Source of the DNA: Ambrosia x helenae
Taxonomy: Eukaryota; Streptophyta; Magnoliopsida; Asterales; Asteraceae
DNA length: 64,000 nucleotides
Assembly (NCBI GenBank): GCA_030844895.1
Contig: CM061225.1
Span: 99,735,188 to 99,799,187 of the forward strand
Direction of reading: 5' to 3'
In this document: positions 43,650 through 55,372 of the stretch, piece by piece
Position numbering within the stretch: position 1 is the stretch's first letter
Layout: the number at the start of each line of letters is the position of its first letter
The notes under the pieces: generated by a model
What the model saw: the letters and a program-made list of their open reading frames with translations, nothing else
Databases searched by the model: none
Told to the model about the DNA's origin: nothing
Made by a program: the position numbers and the translations under genes

Positions 43650-46332
43650 TGTCACACCCTCAAAATCCACTTGCGGAGTTTCACCGCGAGGCGCATGACA
43701 AACCAGGATCCAAACCAACGATCACAATAAACAAGTCTAACATGAACATAATGCAATTTCAAAACAATGTTTAAAATCCCCGTTTACAGCGGAAGCTTAT
43801 TCAAAACAGTATCTCAAAAGTAAACCAATTGTTCAACATATGAAAACCATGCGACTCTAACTAGACGTCGTGCAGACGCGTGCGCCCTAGTTCCATTGTG
43901 CTACCTTAGCGACCTGAGAAAACATGTAAAAGTTTACGTCAGCACAAAAATGCTGGTGAGTTTACAGGTTTTGTATCCAAGTACCAAGTCCACCTGTCCA
44001 TACTATAATAATCGAAAACCAGTATACGCTAGCTAGGCGTACGTTTTGTTACTACCACGATTGGAAAACCATTACTAACTCGAATACCAGATGTTGTGCC
44101 CGAAAAGTAAACCAGTTGTTCCTATTGTTCCTGTTTGAGACAATATGCACTCGCCCGGCCCTCCAAGCCGACGAGCGGGGTTGGTCACTCCCAATAGCGC
44201 TATTCACATTTCCCCGTTGTGCAAACCCGCACATTCATGGTTTCCCCCGGGACTTCCAAAGATCGTGTAGTACACAATAGAAACCCATAGTATGACAGTA
44301 GTTACCAAATAATCGTTTTAACACATGTTTTCTCCCCGAAAAGTGAAACCAGTTTAAAAGAGGGGCCGTAAACTCACCTTAACGTGCAAGCAAAGAATCC
44401 GAACAGCAAGCAATATATGCTACCGACACCCTAATAACAGTGTCGCTTAGTGAGTATAGGCGTAATATCATTACCCATATAACTCGTTTGTCCAAGGCGT
44501 TTTAAATGTTCAATAGTGTGTATGCGACGCCTAGTGATTCTACATGCAATAGTAAACCCTACGGACCCGTTGGTGAATACGTTGGTTGCAATTAGTTTCT
44601 ACATTCCGTATGTGTCTCAGACAAGTGTACTTCAGTTACATGTCAATTCCATACCACCTAAGACCTCAATTAAGCACATAAGCACATAATACACAATCTG
44701 TGTTTTCAGGACAGATTGTGCGCCATCAAAACGAATTTATTTAAAATAGCAAACCAGTGAGTTAACCTCTCAAATTTTTACTGAATTTACTTTGGGATTC
44801 ACTCGACAATACCTATTTTTGTTTTGTCTCAATTACAAACACAAAATTTATAAGAATTCGTACAATACAGCTATGTCCAGAAAATCTCCTCAACAGGTCA
44901 GTTTAGTAGGAAAATTCTTAAAAATTGTGTATTCATCCAAACGAGATGAATCCACTTGGAAAAGCTCTATTTTTCCAGTATTGACCTACTGTAAAAATTT
45001 CATAATCTAATTCCTTGTAAATCTCAAGTTATGACCATTTAAAGTTAACCCAATTTACAAATCCGAAAATCTGATATGACCCCTAATCAATTAAAATTCC
45101 AAAAACGACTCAAACGATGTCCAAATTCGATGGTTTTACGCATTATGAAAAGCTAAGACCTTGTACGTTACAATCATGCAAAGAATCGATCAAACCAATT
45201 ATTTTCAAGCCATGAAACAGACCCTACAAGTCGACATTCAGAATCTGTCCAGATTCTGATCGTACAATATTATCAATTATATCAAACCCTAGTTGCATAT
45301 TATCAATCAATAACACCTAATAATCATCATACAACTTTCCTAATACCTATTCCCATCAGATCCTATTATCAAACATGTCAAGATCAAGGCTTTTAGGATC
45401 AAAACACCAATAACTTGCGCAACAAGCATCCTATGATGTTACTACGCGTTTATTAATAGGTTTAATCCGTTTAATCTTCAAAAAGACTCATGTTTTAATG
45501 TTTATTAAACCCATTCAGACCTGGACAAACTTGTTATATGATTTTTACAATAAAACATAAAGTAAAAAGCGTAAGAAATCATGAGTTATACCCTTAGCTC
45601 TTCAAATCAATCAATCGTGCGCCTTGGAGCCTCCCAATTGATGATCTTGAGCCTTAGCAGGAGTTTTTGGAGTGAAATATTCGTGTGGGGCATTAAGGGG
45701 GCGATTAGGGTTGAGTATGAGGGCTGCATGGGAGTTAAGGATGTTTAAATATGAGTTTGAGGCGGTTTAAACCCGTCAGTCCCCTTCGAGCGGCCGCTCG
45801 GAGCCTGTGAGCGGCCGCTCACAGGTCCGGGTGGCGCGCTTTTGCCTCGTTTCGCCTCCCGATGCGTTATCCTTCGACGTTTTCGTTATTACGGACCGTA
45901 ACAAGTGTAACCCCATGCGTTAAGACCCTAATCAACCTCACGCTCCACTTTTAATAATTTTTATTAACGTGTTCGGGTTAGGTTCACATAATCACGTATG
46001 GTTTTCACATAAGTTGTCAGATATCACCGAGACACCTAAGTTTATTATTCACCAACGTCCGAGGTTCACTAATCATGCAATCACACGTTAACTCACACAA
46101 GGAGTCAAAACCCGACCCACACAAGGAGTCAAAGCATCTCATAACCCGAGATGTGAAAGTAGTCCCAAACCGGACTAGAAAACGTTTTGTAAGTTGTCTC
46201 AAACCCGAGACAATGCACGTATGTCCTTTCTAGCTATCTAGCTAACCCTCGTTACGTATAATATACGCGTGACTCGCTAAGGTAGACTTTCATCTAGACA
46301 ATGTTGTTAACCAGAATTTGCCGGGTGTCACA
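43650..46332. mobile_element. LTR-type insertion with TG...CA ends, probably a solo LTR
   Basis: It begins TGTCACACCC and ends GGGTGTCACA. A perfect 5-bp duplication GCAGT flanks it (43645-43649 and 46333-46337), so it inserted as an LTR element. There is no internal pair of direct repeats, no coding region and no primer site that I can see. A solo LTR of about 2.7 kb is therefore the simplest reading; a large non-autonomous element is the alternative. It contains two GC-rich palindromes (45787-45825). It lies between the RPA-like and B3 genes of Helitron B and postdates them. Confidence 0.75.
45787..45825. repeat. Paired GCGGCCGC palindromes
   Basis: CGAGCGGCCGCTCG (45787-45800) and a 22-bp perfect palindrome centred on another GCGGCCGC (45804-45825) stand three bases apart. 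Each could form a stable hairpin, and the pair could form a larger cruciform. They are an island of G+C in A+T-rich DNA. Confidence 0.85.
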
Positions 46333-46446
46333 GCAGTAAACGTGGAAATGTTTGTGACTACCAACGATAGATCATGTTCTAACTTAAAAAAGTTACCTAC
46401 CAAAAAGTATTGTCTTCAAACCACATAACAACCACCGCTAACCAAA

Positions 46447-49228
46447 CTAACTACCATTACCGCTAACAACATTAGAGAACTCGAACACACCTTGCTTTTG
46501 GAAAAACTGGAAATGCATTTGATCACCAAGCTGAAAGTTCTTATCACCTACGAAAGTTGACATACCTCTTATGTTGTAACGGTACTTTCCAGGTTCACCT
46601 TCCCTCCCAACAGACACTCCCCAACTAAAACCCTCACCATCACGAATGGTTAAAGCCCTCTTCTTGCACAACCCGTTTTCCCTTGCCCAAGGGGTCTTCA
46701 TACGCTACGCAAATAACAAATAATAGAAAGTTATACAATAATAATATATAAATATAGCTTGTCATCTCATTTGGATATAACATAACTGGACATCTAAATA
46801 AGCAACAACAGTTTTTCCATAATTGACAACAGACTAACATTTAACATCTAAAAAGTCTAAGTAACAACACTTGACCCATATTAGGAGGTCATCAACTTAT
46901 AAACCACTACTATGGTTGCAATAACATCTAAAGGCGTATAATAAAACTGTTCGACTAACATGCATTTAAGTTAATAGATTTAAAAAATAAATGATTGCAC
47001 TTACATAGTAAATGCCATTTGACCCATATGACAAGTAAAGACCATTTGAGTGCAGTTTGACCTCATAAGGTCAACAAAGTCTAAATAAACAACTAAATTG
47101 GTGCAGTTGAGAACGATGACCACAGATGACCCATTTGAATCAAATATATATTTTATACCAACTGGTAACCAATTTGTGTAATCTGATGATTTGACCAGAT
47201 TTGACCTATGTGTGTAGCTGAAACTAAAATGAATCTAAATCACTTGACATCTAACAAATAAATCAGTTGACCGATATTTGTTTGAGAAGTCTACATAAGT
47301 AACAACAGGTGTGGTTAATTTGTCCATAAAGTAAAATCTAACATTTAGACCACTTCACCCATTTTAACATCTTAATAACCAACAACAGTTGACCCATATC
47401 TGTTATAAGCCTAACATCTAAGATCTACATAATACTAAGTAACAACAGTTGACACATATTAGGAGGTCGTCAACTTATAAACCACTAATATGGCTGCACT
47501 AACATATAAAGACTTATAATAAACCTGATGGACTAAAATACATCTAAATCAATTGAACCATTTTCGGACATACTACAAACCAATAACATAAATTGAAGAC
47601 TAAATCAAAACCTGAAACATTCCTAGGTTCCTTATAACATAAATTGATGACTAAATCAATTGAACCATTTTTACTAAATGCAAACCTAAAACATTCAAGC
47701 TTAATACAAACCTATAACATAAATGCATAATCATTCTAAGTTGAACGCTTAAATAGTAACAAACTAATAAAGTATTTCTTAAACCATAAATGTATACCTA
47801 AAACATAAACCACTAATCAAATACTAAATCATAACAATCCATTCTAAGGTTTCTATAAAACATCAATCGGATCATAAACCTAAAACATGAAAGCTAAATA
47901 GAGACCAAAAACATATTTTCCATAATAATCATCAGTATGTAAACAGAATTAATTAAAACCTAAATCATAATCCTAAATCAAAACCCTAAAACAATCGATT
48001 AATTAAAATCAGTGTAGTATGTAAACAGGACTAAAATACATCTAAGTTAATACATTTAAAAAATAAATATTATTACTTACATAGTGCCTGTCAACAACGA
48101 ACACCACTGGCACACCTACATCGTCCTCTTCCTCAGAATCATCATCCTCTTCCTCCATATCAGTGTCCTTTTCATCCTCCTCGCTGAAATCATCAGAAAC
48201 GACAACCTCCTCACTATCATCAGTAGAAACGACAATGATATCTTCATCAGAGTAATCTTCATCATCATCCTCCTCCTTAACTTCAGCTTCCCATTTAAGT
48301 TCAGGAGGAAGAGTAAGCTTGTTTTTCTCAAAAACCGACATATTGTATGTGCTCTATTAAACCAAAAAGAAGTATATACATTTTATCAGCCTTATGACGT
48401 ATACAGCGAGCAAAAAATATAAAGCTAAAGATTTAGAATTTATATTTAAGAAAACAGAGAAGACCTCATCAATGATTTCGAAAACAATGAGATGATCAGG
48501 TGTGATTGAAAAAGTTTCCTTAATGAAAAGCCATCCTTTAGTGACATAAAAGAAACCATCATCAACTGCTAGCTGTATCTTAAACTTTCTACGTGGAGGA
48601 GCTCTAACTGCAATTGGGTCCAACGGGAGTTGTCTGTTCATTAAACCATGAACAAAGTAACAACTAACATGCTGGAAAAAACACCAAAAATGTTGACAGG
48701 GGTTAAAATAAGTTTTTTTATCAAAAAATTGTATAATAAAATATAATGATGTTATTTGATTAAAAAAAACACATACCAGACGCTTCTCACTGGTATAAGG
48801 ATCGGACAATCTGCAGTAAAAAAAGTTACCAGCTGCATACACTGCATCTTGATGGAAAGTTATCATCCTGAAAGAGCGAAGATTTTCCTCATACTGAAAT
48901 AGAAAGTTACACCCAGATGGATACTTCAATTCAGTAATCATTGTTCTCCAACCATTGTAGAAGAACCACTTGCCAGCAATATTCAACACTTTAATATCAT
49001 AGACTTTAGAGTCCAAGGTACGGATTTTGGTGTTACCGGTAGGATAACCATAATCTTCGATCCACTTTTGATAGAGTTTTGGTAACGCCTGATAAGAATT
49101 AGAAACATTAAAATATTATTAGGAAAAGTATAAACATAATGTACTATATACATTTTAGCCTGTAACAGATATCTTACAATACAAACACGGTTGTTACCCT
49201 CCGACTCAATCCAAAATCCATAAACCAT
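46447..49228 (-). CDS. Triple-B3-domain protein, REM-like (5 coding exons)
   Basis: Coding exons (minus): 49228-49178, 49088-48777, 48671-48465, 48353-48081, 46704-46447. GT-AG introns, all phase 0, total 1101 nt or 366 aa, intact. A 5' UTR exon probably precedes it (about 50110-50021, donor AAG|GTAATC), splicing to 49250. B3-1 (about 18-110) has LPKLYQKWIEDYGYP and FFYNGWRTMITEL. B3-2 (about 122-190) has MNRQLPLDP and FFYVTKGWLFIKE. A strongly acidic linker (about 205-270, Glu/Asp/Ser) follows, then B3-3 (about 272-362) with MKTPWARENGLCKKRALTIRD. Repeated B3 domains are typical of plant REM proteins, nuclear DNA-binding factors often active in reproductive tissue. Its 5' exon lies about 170 bp inside the Helitron B 5' end, so the Helitron terminus may supply part of its promoter. 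The last intron (1376 bp) is long and could hide an exon. Confidence 0.8.
46705..48080 (-). other. Long last intron of the B3 gene, with an internal repeat
   Basis: A 1376-bp intron with a direct repeat: a phrase of about 90 bp containing GGAGGTC.TCAACTTATAAAC at about 46866-46955 recurs with changes at about 47442-47535. CATAAA/CCTAAAAC phrases are frequent at 47570-48000. No further exon was recognised. Confidence 0.55.
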
Positions 49229-51755
49229 TGTATTCCAAACGTGTATGCACCTGTAGCAACAGCAAAACATAATCGCAAATACATATCAGCAAAGTAATGT
49301 TTATATGAGTATAACATAAATAAAGAATATAAATTGAACACTAAATTGAAGACTACATAAATTGAACAATTTTTACTAAATGCAAACCTAATCGAGACCA
49401 TGTATGATAACAATCCATTCCTATGTTCCTTATAACATAAATTGAAGACAAAATCAATTGAACCATTTTTACTAAATGCAAACCTAAAACATATTACTAC
49501 GAATAACAATCTTTATAGGATATGAAGCAATAAAAAACCTAATCGAAAAAGATTAAAAAAACCCAATGTGATTTACCCAGTAATCAAAACCCCTATAAAA
49601 TACCCGGTAATCAAAACCCCTATTATTACTCTAATCACAGATCCGTAACCCATCATCAACCCTAAAAGACGAACCCTAAAACATGAACCCTAAAACTAAA
49701 TATTAATAAGTCGGAACAATAATAAACGAAAAATAAAGAACAATAAGTGAAACCTTTAAAACATCAATTGAACCTTGAAAATCCCTAAATCTAAACCTAA
49801 AACATAAACCCTAAAAAATCTATACAAAATCAAAACAATTAATAACACTCAACAATAATAAACATAAACTCAAGAACAAAACAGTAAAACAGAACACAGA
49901 GAAAAAAAAATAACCTTAATCGAAACTTTAAAAACAGTTATGGAGAATCAGTGAATGAAAAGACAGAATAAAGATAGATGAACGTGGATTAATTGAAATA
50001 AGAATCAAGTTGAGATTACCTTGGATTGTAGATGAACGATTAACTTCAATCGCCCTGATTAGGGTTTCGGTATCAAAGTGGAGGCGACGATGAAATTGGG
50101 GTTACGTAATGTCTGTATATGTTTTAAAAGAGTATATATATTTTACTTGATTTTTTATTAAAAAAAAGAAAATTTTATAAATTACCACATTGTGCCATGA
50201 GGGATGACCATTAAATGCTAGGAGCCTAAATGATTGCCAAGTGTCCCATATTGCTCCTAAATATTATATGTATAGATTAGGTTAAATCATATTTATTTCT
50301 TTTTTTTAATTGGTTTAGAGTTGCCACATCACATCCTATGTGGCATCTCTCAAAGGAGAGATTGCATAAGAGTATGACATGTAAGATTAATCCCTTTGCA
50401 ATATATATATATATATATGTATGTATATCTTATTATCTTATTAAGTAAGAGTGACGGCTAAGATAGTAATTTTCGTTACCATACAACTTAAGAAGCAACA
50501 TTTACAAGATATTTAAGCAAGATATCTTACAATACAAACACGGTTGTTACCCTCCGACTCAATCCAAAATCCATAAACCATTGTATTCCAAACGTGTATG
50601 CACCTGTAGCAACAGCAAAACATAATCGCAAATACATATCAGCAAAGTAATGTTTATATGAGTATAACATAAATAAAGAATATAAATTGAACACTAAATT
50701 GAAGACTACATAAATTGAACAATTTTTACTAAATGCAAACCTAATCGAGACCATGTATGATAACAATCCATTCCTATGTTCCTTATAACATAAATTGAAG
50801 ACAAAATCAATTGAACCATTTTTACTAAATGCAAATCTAAAACATATTACTACGAATAACAATCTTTATAGGATATGAAGCAATAAAAAACCTAATCGAA
50901 AAAGATTAAAAAAACCCAATGTGATTTACCCAGTAATCAAAACCCCTATAAAATACCCGGTAATCAAAACCCCTATTATTACTCTAATCACAGATCCGTA
51001 ACCCATCATCAACCCTAAAAGACGAACCCTAAAACATGAACCCTAAAACTAAATATTAATAAGTCGGAACAATAATAAACGAAAAATAAAGAACAATAAG
51101 TGAAACCTTTAAAACATCAATTGAACCTTGAAAATCCCTAAATCTAAACCTAAAACATAAACCCTAAAAAATCTATACAAAATCAAAACAATTAATAACA
51201 CTCAACAATAATAAACATAAACTCAAGAACAAAACAGTAAAACAGAACACAGAGAAAAAAAAATTAACCTTAATCGAAACTTTAAAAACAGTTATGGAGA
51301 ATCAGTGAATGAAAAGACAGAATAAAGATAGATGAACGTGGATTAATTGAAATAAGAATCAAGTTGAGATTACCTTGGATTGTAGATGAACGATTAACTT
51401 CAATCGCCCTGATTAGGGTTTCGGTATCAAAGTGGAGGCGACGATGAAATTGGGGTCACGTAATGTCTGTATATGTTTTAAAAGAGTATATATATTTTTA
51501 CTTGATTTTTTATTAAAAAAAAAAGAAAATTTTATAAATTACCACATTGTGCCATGAGGGATGACCATTAAATGCTAGGAGCCTAAATGATTGCCAAGTG
51601 TCCCATATTGCTCCTATATATTATATGTATAGATTAGGTTAAATCATATTTATTTCTTTTTTTTAATTGGTTTAGAGTTGCCACATCACATCCTATGTGG
51701 CATCTCTCAAAGGAGAGATTGCATAAGAGTATGACATGTAAGATTAATCCCTTTG

Positions 51756-51795
<40 letters not shown>

Positions 51796-51885
51796 GATTA
51801 TCTTATTAAGTAAGAGTGACGGCTAAGATAGTAATTTTCGTTACCATACAACTTAAGAAGCAACATTTACAAGATATTTAAACAA
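49168..51885. repeat. 1.35-kb tandem duplication covering the B3 gene 5' end and Helitron termini
   Basis: Copy 1 is 49168-50520 and copy 2 is 50521-51885, head-to-tail and nearly identical apart from scattered substitutions and a longer (AT)n in copy 2. Each copy contains the first coding exon of the B3 gene (copy 2: the frame at 50527-50862), the 5' UTR exon, the Helitron B 5' end (50276 and 51633) and the 5' part of Helitron A. The duplication therefore happened after Helitron B inserted. Copy 2 could act as a second promoter and leader, but its coding exon is separated from exon 3 by copy 1. AACCCTAAAA motifs are frequent at about 49660-49820 and in copy 2. Confidence 0.9.
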
Positions 51886-53264
51886 GAAATTTGGGTCTAT
51901 GTGTTGAAACACAAATATGAATATTTGAAAAGTTTGTTGAGTGGAAGAATTTGGTTGAAAATCAAACAGGAAAGAGATTGAAAAGTTGAGAAATGAAAAT
52001 CATATGACTTTTAGAAAAGAGTTTTTAAAGAACGGTTTTGGCAATTAACTAAATTTTAGCATAGATGGACAATTTTGTCACTGACTTAATGATGTTGAGT
52101 TAACCCCGTTAAGTAATTGGACTGTTTTGGCCTATTTCGTCAAAAGTTTGGGACTATTCAAGCAATTTTTAAAGTTTTGGGCTGGACTGGCATATTGACC
52201 AAAACCACAAGGACGGTTTTGGTAATTAACTCTTTCTTTATTGATACGCGAAAATAGAACATGCCGTGTAGTAAAAGTTTTGAACATGTTTATCTACCTA
52301 TTATAATAATTGAAAGCAATAAATCATACATGTCACTCAAAGAGGGCATCATCCCCCATGAGTGTGCCATGTAGCAATGATATGTCATTAATGAATTGGT
52401 TGGAGCTGGTCCTGATGATTACTGGAAGTCTCCCCAGTCATCCAGTCTATAGGGTCACTTTGATACATAGAATGTCTAAACTGCTCCTAATGATAAAGAG
52501 GATTCTGGTGATTTGGTTAAGAATCAGATGGTTATTGCAAGCTATGAAAAGGATAAAGGTACAGCAAGGGGATGTAAAAATCCTAACTTATCTAACACCG
52601 TTTGGTCAGTTGATACTTCTGATGTTGAACAAAACATTTCTCAAAGTACTTCTGAGATGATTGACAGAGGGGTGCACGTGATTGACGGTGATGAAGAAAA
52701 GGAAGGGGCGGGTTGATTTCAAAGTCTAGGGTTAGGGTTCTTAAGTCAAAGAATTGGGGAAGAAGATTCAGAATTATAAATAGTTAAATATATTCAGAAT
52801 TATAAATAGAGGTGAGTTGACCGTTTTACCCCTGACTTAACGACAGAAAGTTAACTAGGTTAAATCTTTGGACTGTTTTGGCTTATTTCTTCAAAAGTCA
52901 GGGAATGTTCAAGCATTTTTAAAAGTTTGACTGGAGTGACATATTGGGCCAAACTACAGGGACGGTTTTGGTAATTAACTCCGGTAAATATGAATTCTAT
53001 TTTCACCAAGTGTTAGCATTGGAGTTGCCTCTAAATGCATAAATATTATATTGAGTCTAAATAGTTCAGACCTCTTATTGATTCATTACTTACCCATTCA
53101 ATAGTTGCTAAACAACCCCTAAAAGATTAAAACTTCATTTTTTTTTTGGTTGTTTTCTTTCAAACTAGCAAAGTGTTAAGTGCGCACACTGATACATACA
53201 TCTTAGCACAATTTGAAGCTCCACTTGTAAGATAGAGATAATGCACTTTATCACACCCATCTCA
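51886..53264. repeat. Intergenic with a direct pair of GGACGGTTTTGG repeats
   Basis: Two direct copies of a roughly 170-bp sequence, about 52065-52231 and 52810-52981, both ending GGACGGTTTTGGTAATTAACTC. They flank a segment (52310-52720) with a 67-codon frame (52513-52716) that looks like coding remnant (VKNQMVIASYEKDKGTA) but has stops upstream and no recognised family. The pair may be arms of an unrecognised element. No gene is called. Confidence 0.45.
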
Positions 53265-54257
53265 TCTATTAATATATATAAAAGAATTGAACATTGCTGA
53301 CGTGGCGTGCAATGGTGCCTTCAACCTCTCCATAAAACTGCCACGTGGCATCTTAATTGAAAGATTTTAGTGTTTTTGAATTATTTCCTTTTTTAATTAA
53401 AAAAAAGATAAACTTAAAACCCTAAATTTATCTCTCAATTCTCAATTACTAAAATTAAATTGAGTTATTTTAGGGAAAAAAAATTAAAAACAAATTTAAA
53501 AATTTTTCCCTTATGTTTCTCCCATAATTTTTAAACGTTAATATCTTTTATATTCGAGATTTTTTAAATAAAAAAATTACACCAAATTAACGAGCGTTTT
53601 ATTATCTTTCCAACGAGTACCATAGTGCCATATAAAAAACGGAGAAAAAAACGACTATTTTTTGTGGGGTTATGTTCATACAGAAAAAAAAACACAGAGT
53701 GTTTACGTTATTCATTAATCATGTTTTTTCTTTTAAACCAGGTTCTTATCTACGATGTTGAAATTTAGCCTAATCGCCATGCTATCATTGGAATTTTACT
53801 CTTTTAAAGATGGATAGGTATACTTCATCAAGAGAAGCCAGGAGAAAGAATCGCGCAACACTACAACACATAGTGTCACCTTATAGCAAGGTTATTTTTT
53901 TATTTATTTAATTACAAGAGTAATAATTATTACTATTAGTATTAGTATTATTATAATGGTTATATTTTTCAACCCCCATCATGAATTCTATATCTATATA
54001 AGTCAAATTCAAATTGTAACATATTTTAAATTACGCGAAGATTATATGTTGAAGGTTATCCTTTTAATACTGTATTATGTTTAATATGGTTTATGCTTTT
54101 TATTTTTTTAACTTTTTTAAATAAATGTCTTTTTAACTAAGATTGATTATGTTTAAGTTATTTACTCTTTTGGTGATTTGAGTTTCTTCTTTTATCATTT
54201 TTTATTAAATCATATTAAAATTTTCAACCCCGGGAACTTCCCGGGGTAATAAGCTAG
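53265..54257 (+). mobile_element. Helitron, CCCGGG-hairpin family, copy 1 of a neighbouring pair
   Basis: It starts TCTATTAATATATATAAAAG (preceded by A), has the 5' signature GCTGACGTGGCGTGCAATGG, and ends with hairpin CCCCGGGAACTTCCCGGGG, then TAATAAGCTAG (CTAG 54254-54257), followed by T. 993 bp, no coding capacity. Strongly similar to 54359-55372, and in reverse to 3920-4843. Confidence 0.85.
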
Positions 54258-54358
54258 TGACTGTATATTATAATTCCAAACTTATATTATTTTATTTCTA
54301 CTTAGTCTTTCCGGTATCAATTAAATAAACAAATCATCGCATCTCTATAATCTATTAA

Positions 54359-55372
54359 TCTATTAATATATATAAAAGAATTGAACATTGCTGACGTGGC
54401 GTGCAATGGTGCCTTCAACCTCTCCATGAAACTGCCACGTGGCATCATAAATGAAAGATTTTAGTATTTTTGAATTATTTCATTTTTTAATTAAAAAAAG
54501 ATAAACATAAAACCTTAAATTTATCTCTATATCTCTTAATTTTCAATTACTAAAATTAAATTTAGTTATTTTAGGAAAAAAGAATTTAAAAACAAATTTA
54601 AATTTTCCTCTCTTATGTTTCTCTCATAATTTTTAAACGTTAATATCTTTTATATTCGAGATTTTTTAAATAAAAAACTTACACCAAATTAAGGAATGTT
54701 TTATTATCATTCCAACGAGTACCATAGTGCTATATAAAAAAGGAGAAAAAAACGACTATTTTTTGTGGGGCTATGTTCATACAGAAAAAAAAACACAAAG
54801 TGTTCAGGTTATTCATTAATCATGTTTTTTCTTTTAAATCAGATTCTTATCTACGATGTTGAAATTCAGCCCAATCGCCATGCTATCATTGGAATTTTAC
54901 TCTTCTAAAGATGGATAGGTATACTTCATCAAGAGAAGCTAGGAAAAAGAATCGCGCAACACTGCTACACATGGTGTCACTTTATAGCAAAGTTATTTTT
55001 TATTTATTTACTTACAAGAGTAATAATTATTACTATTAGTATTAGTATTATTAGAATGGTTATATTTTACAACCCCTATCATGAATTCTACATCTATATA
55101 AATCAAAGTCAAATTGTAACATATTTTAAATTACGTGAAGATGATTATATGTTGAAGGTTATCCTTTTAATACTGTATTATGTTTAATATGGTTTATGCT
55201 TTTTATTTTTTTAACTTTTTAAATAAATGTTTTTTTAACTAAGATTGATTATGTTTAAGTTATTTACTCTTTTCGTGATTTGAGTTTTATTCTTTTATCA
55301 TTTTTTATCATTTTTTTTATTAAATCATATTAAAATTTTCAACCCCGGGACCTTCCCGGGGTAATCAGCTAG
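54359..55372 (+). mobile_element. Helitron, CCCGGG-hairpin family, copy 2 of the pair
   Basis: It starts TCTATTAATATATATAAAAG and ends with hairpin CCCCGGGACCTTCCCGGGG, then TAATCAGCTAG (CTAG 55369-55372), followed by T. 1014 bp. Only 101 bp separate it from copy 1, in the same orientation, suggesting insertion-site preference or a shared ancestral event. Confidence 0.85.

Larger units (their letters stand above)
38321..50276 (-). mobile_element. Helitron B: 12-kb element with RPA-like gene, helicase remnants and B3 gene
   Basis: The minus-strand 5' end is TCTATACATATAATATTTAG (from 50276), preceded by A. The 3' end has the hairpin GCCGCGTGTAACGCGGGC (about 38330-38347), then AAAGATCTAG ending at 38321, followed by T. 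Removing 38321-50276 rejoins two halves of Helitron A in the order seen in its relatives, independent support for the boundaries. Contents from the 5' side: B3 gene (49228-46447), an LTR-like insertion (43650-46332), repeat-rich A+T sequence, an RPA70-like gene (41753-39129), and two Pif1-like helicase C-terminal fragments (38920-38466). The Rep nuclease domain and most of the helicase are missing, so it is not autonomous as seen. Confidence 0.7.
28695..50425 (-). mobile_element. Helitron A, split by an LTR retrotransposon and by Helitron B
   Basis: The minus-strand 3' end is at 28695: hairpin CCCGGGACGCTCCCGGG at about 28707-28723, then CTAG at 28698-28695, followed by T. The body resumes after the LTR element (37867-38320), with the family core near 38100-38250 that is also seen at 17.9, 53.3, 54.4 and 56.3 kb. 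It resumes again after Helitron B (50277 onward), where the family 5' signature with GCCACATAGGATGTGATGTG sits near 50300-50350. The 5' tip is lost in an (AT)n run near 50400-50425, so that edge is approximate. A TCGGGT-repeat patch at about 37960-38090 may be a further small insertion. Without insertions A would be about 0.8-0.9 kb. Confidence 0.7.

Noticed and set aside
48084..48422. 112-codon plus-strand ORF
   Set aside because: Antisense to the acidic exon of the B3 gene.
52310..52660. 116-codon ORF as a gene
   Set aside because: No domain, no promoter, and it overlaps another frame that looks more like coding remnant; treated as decayed sequence.
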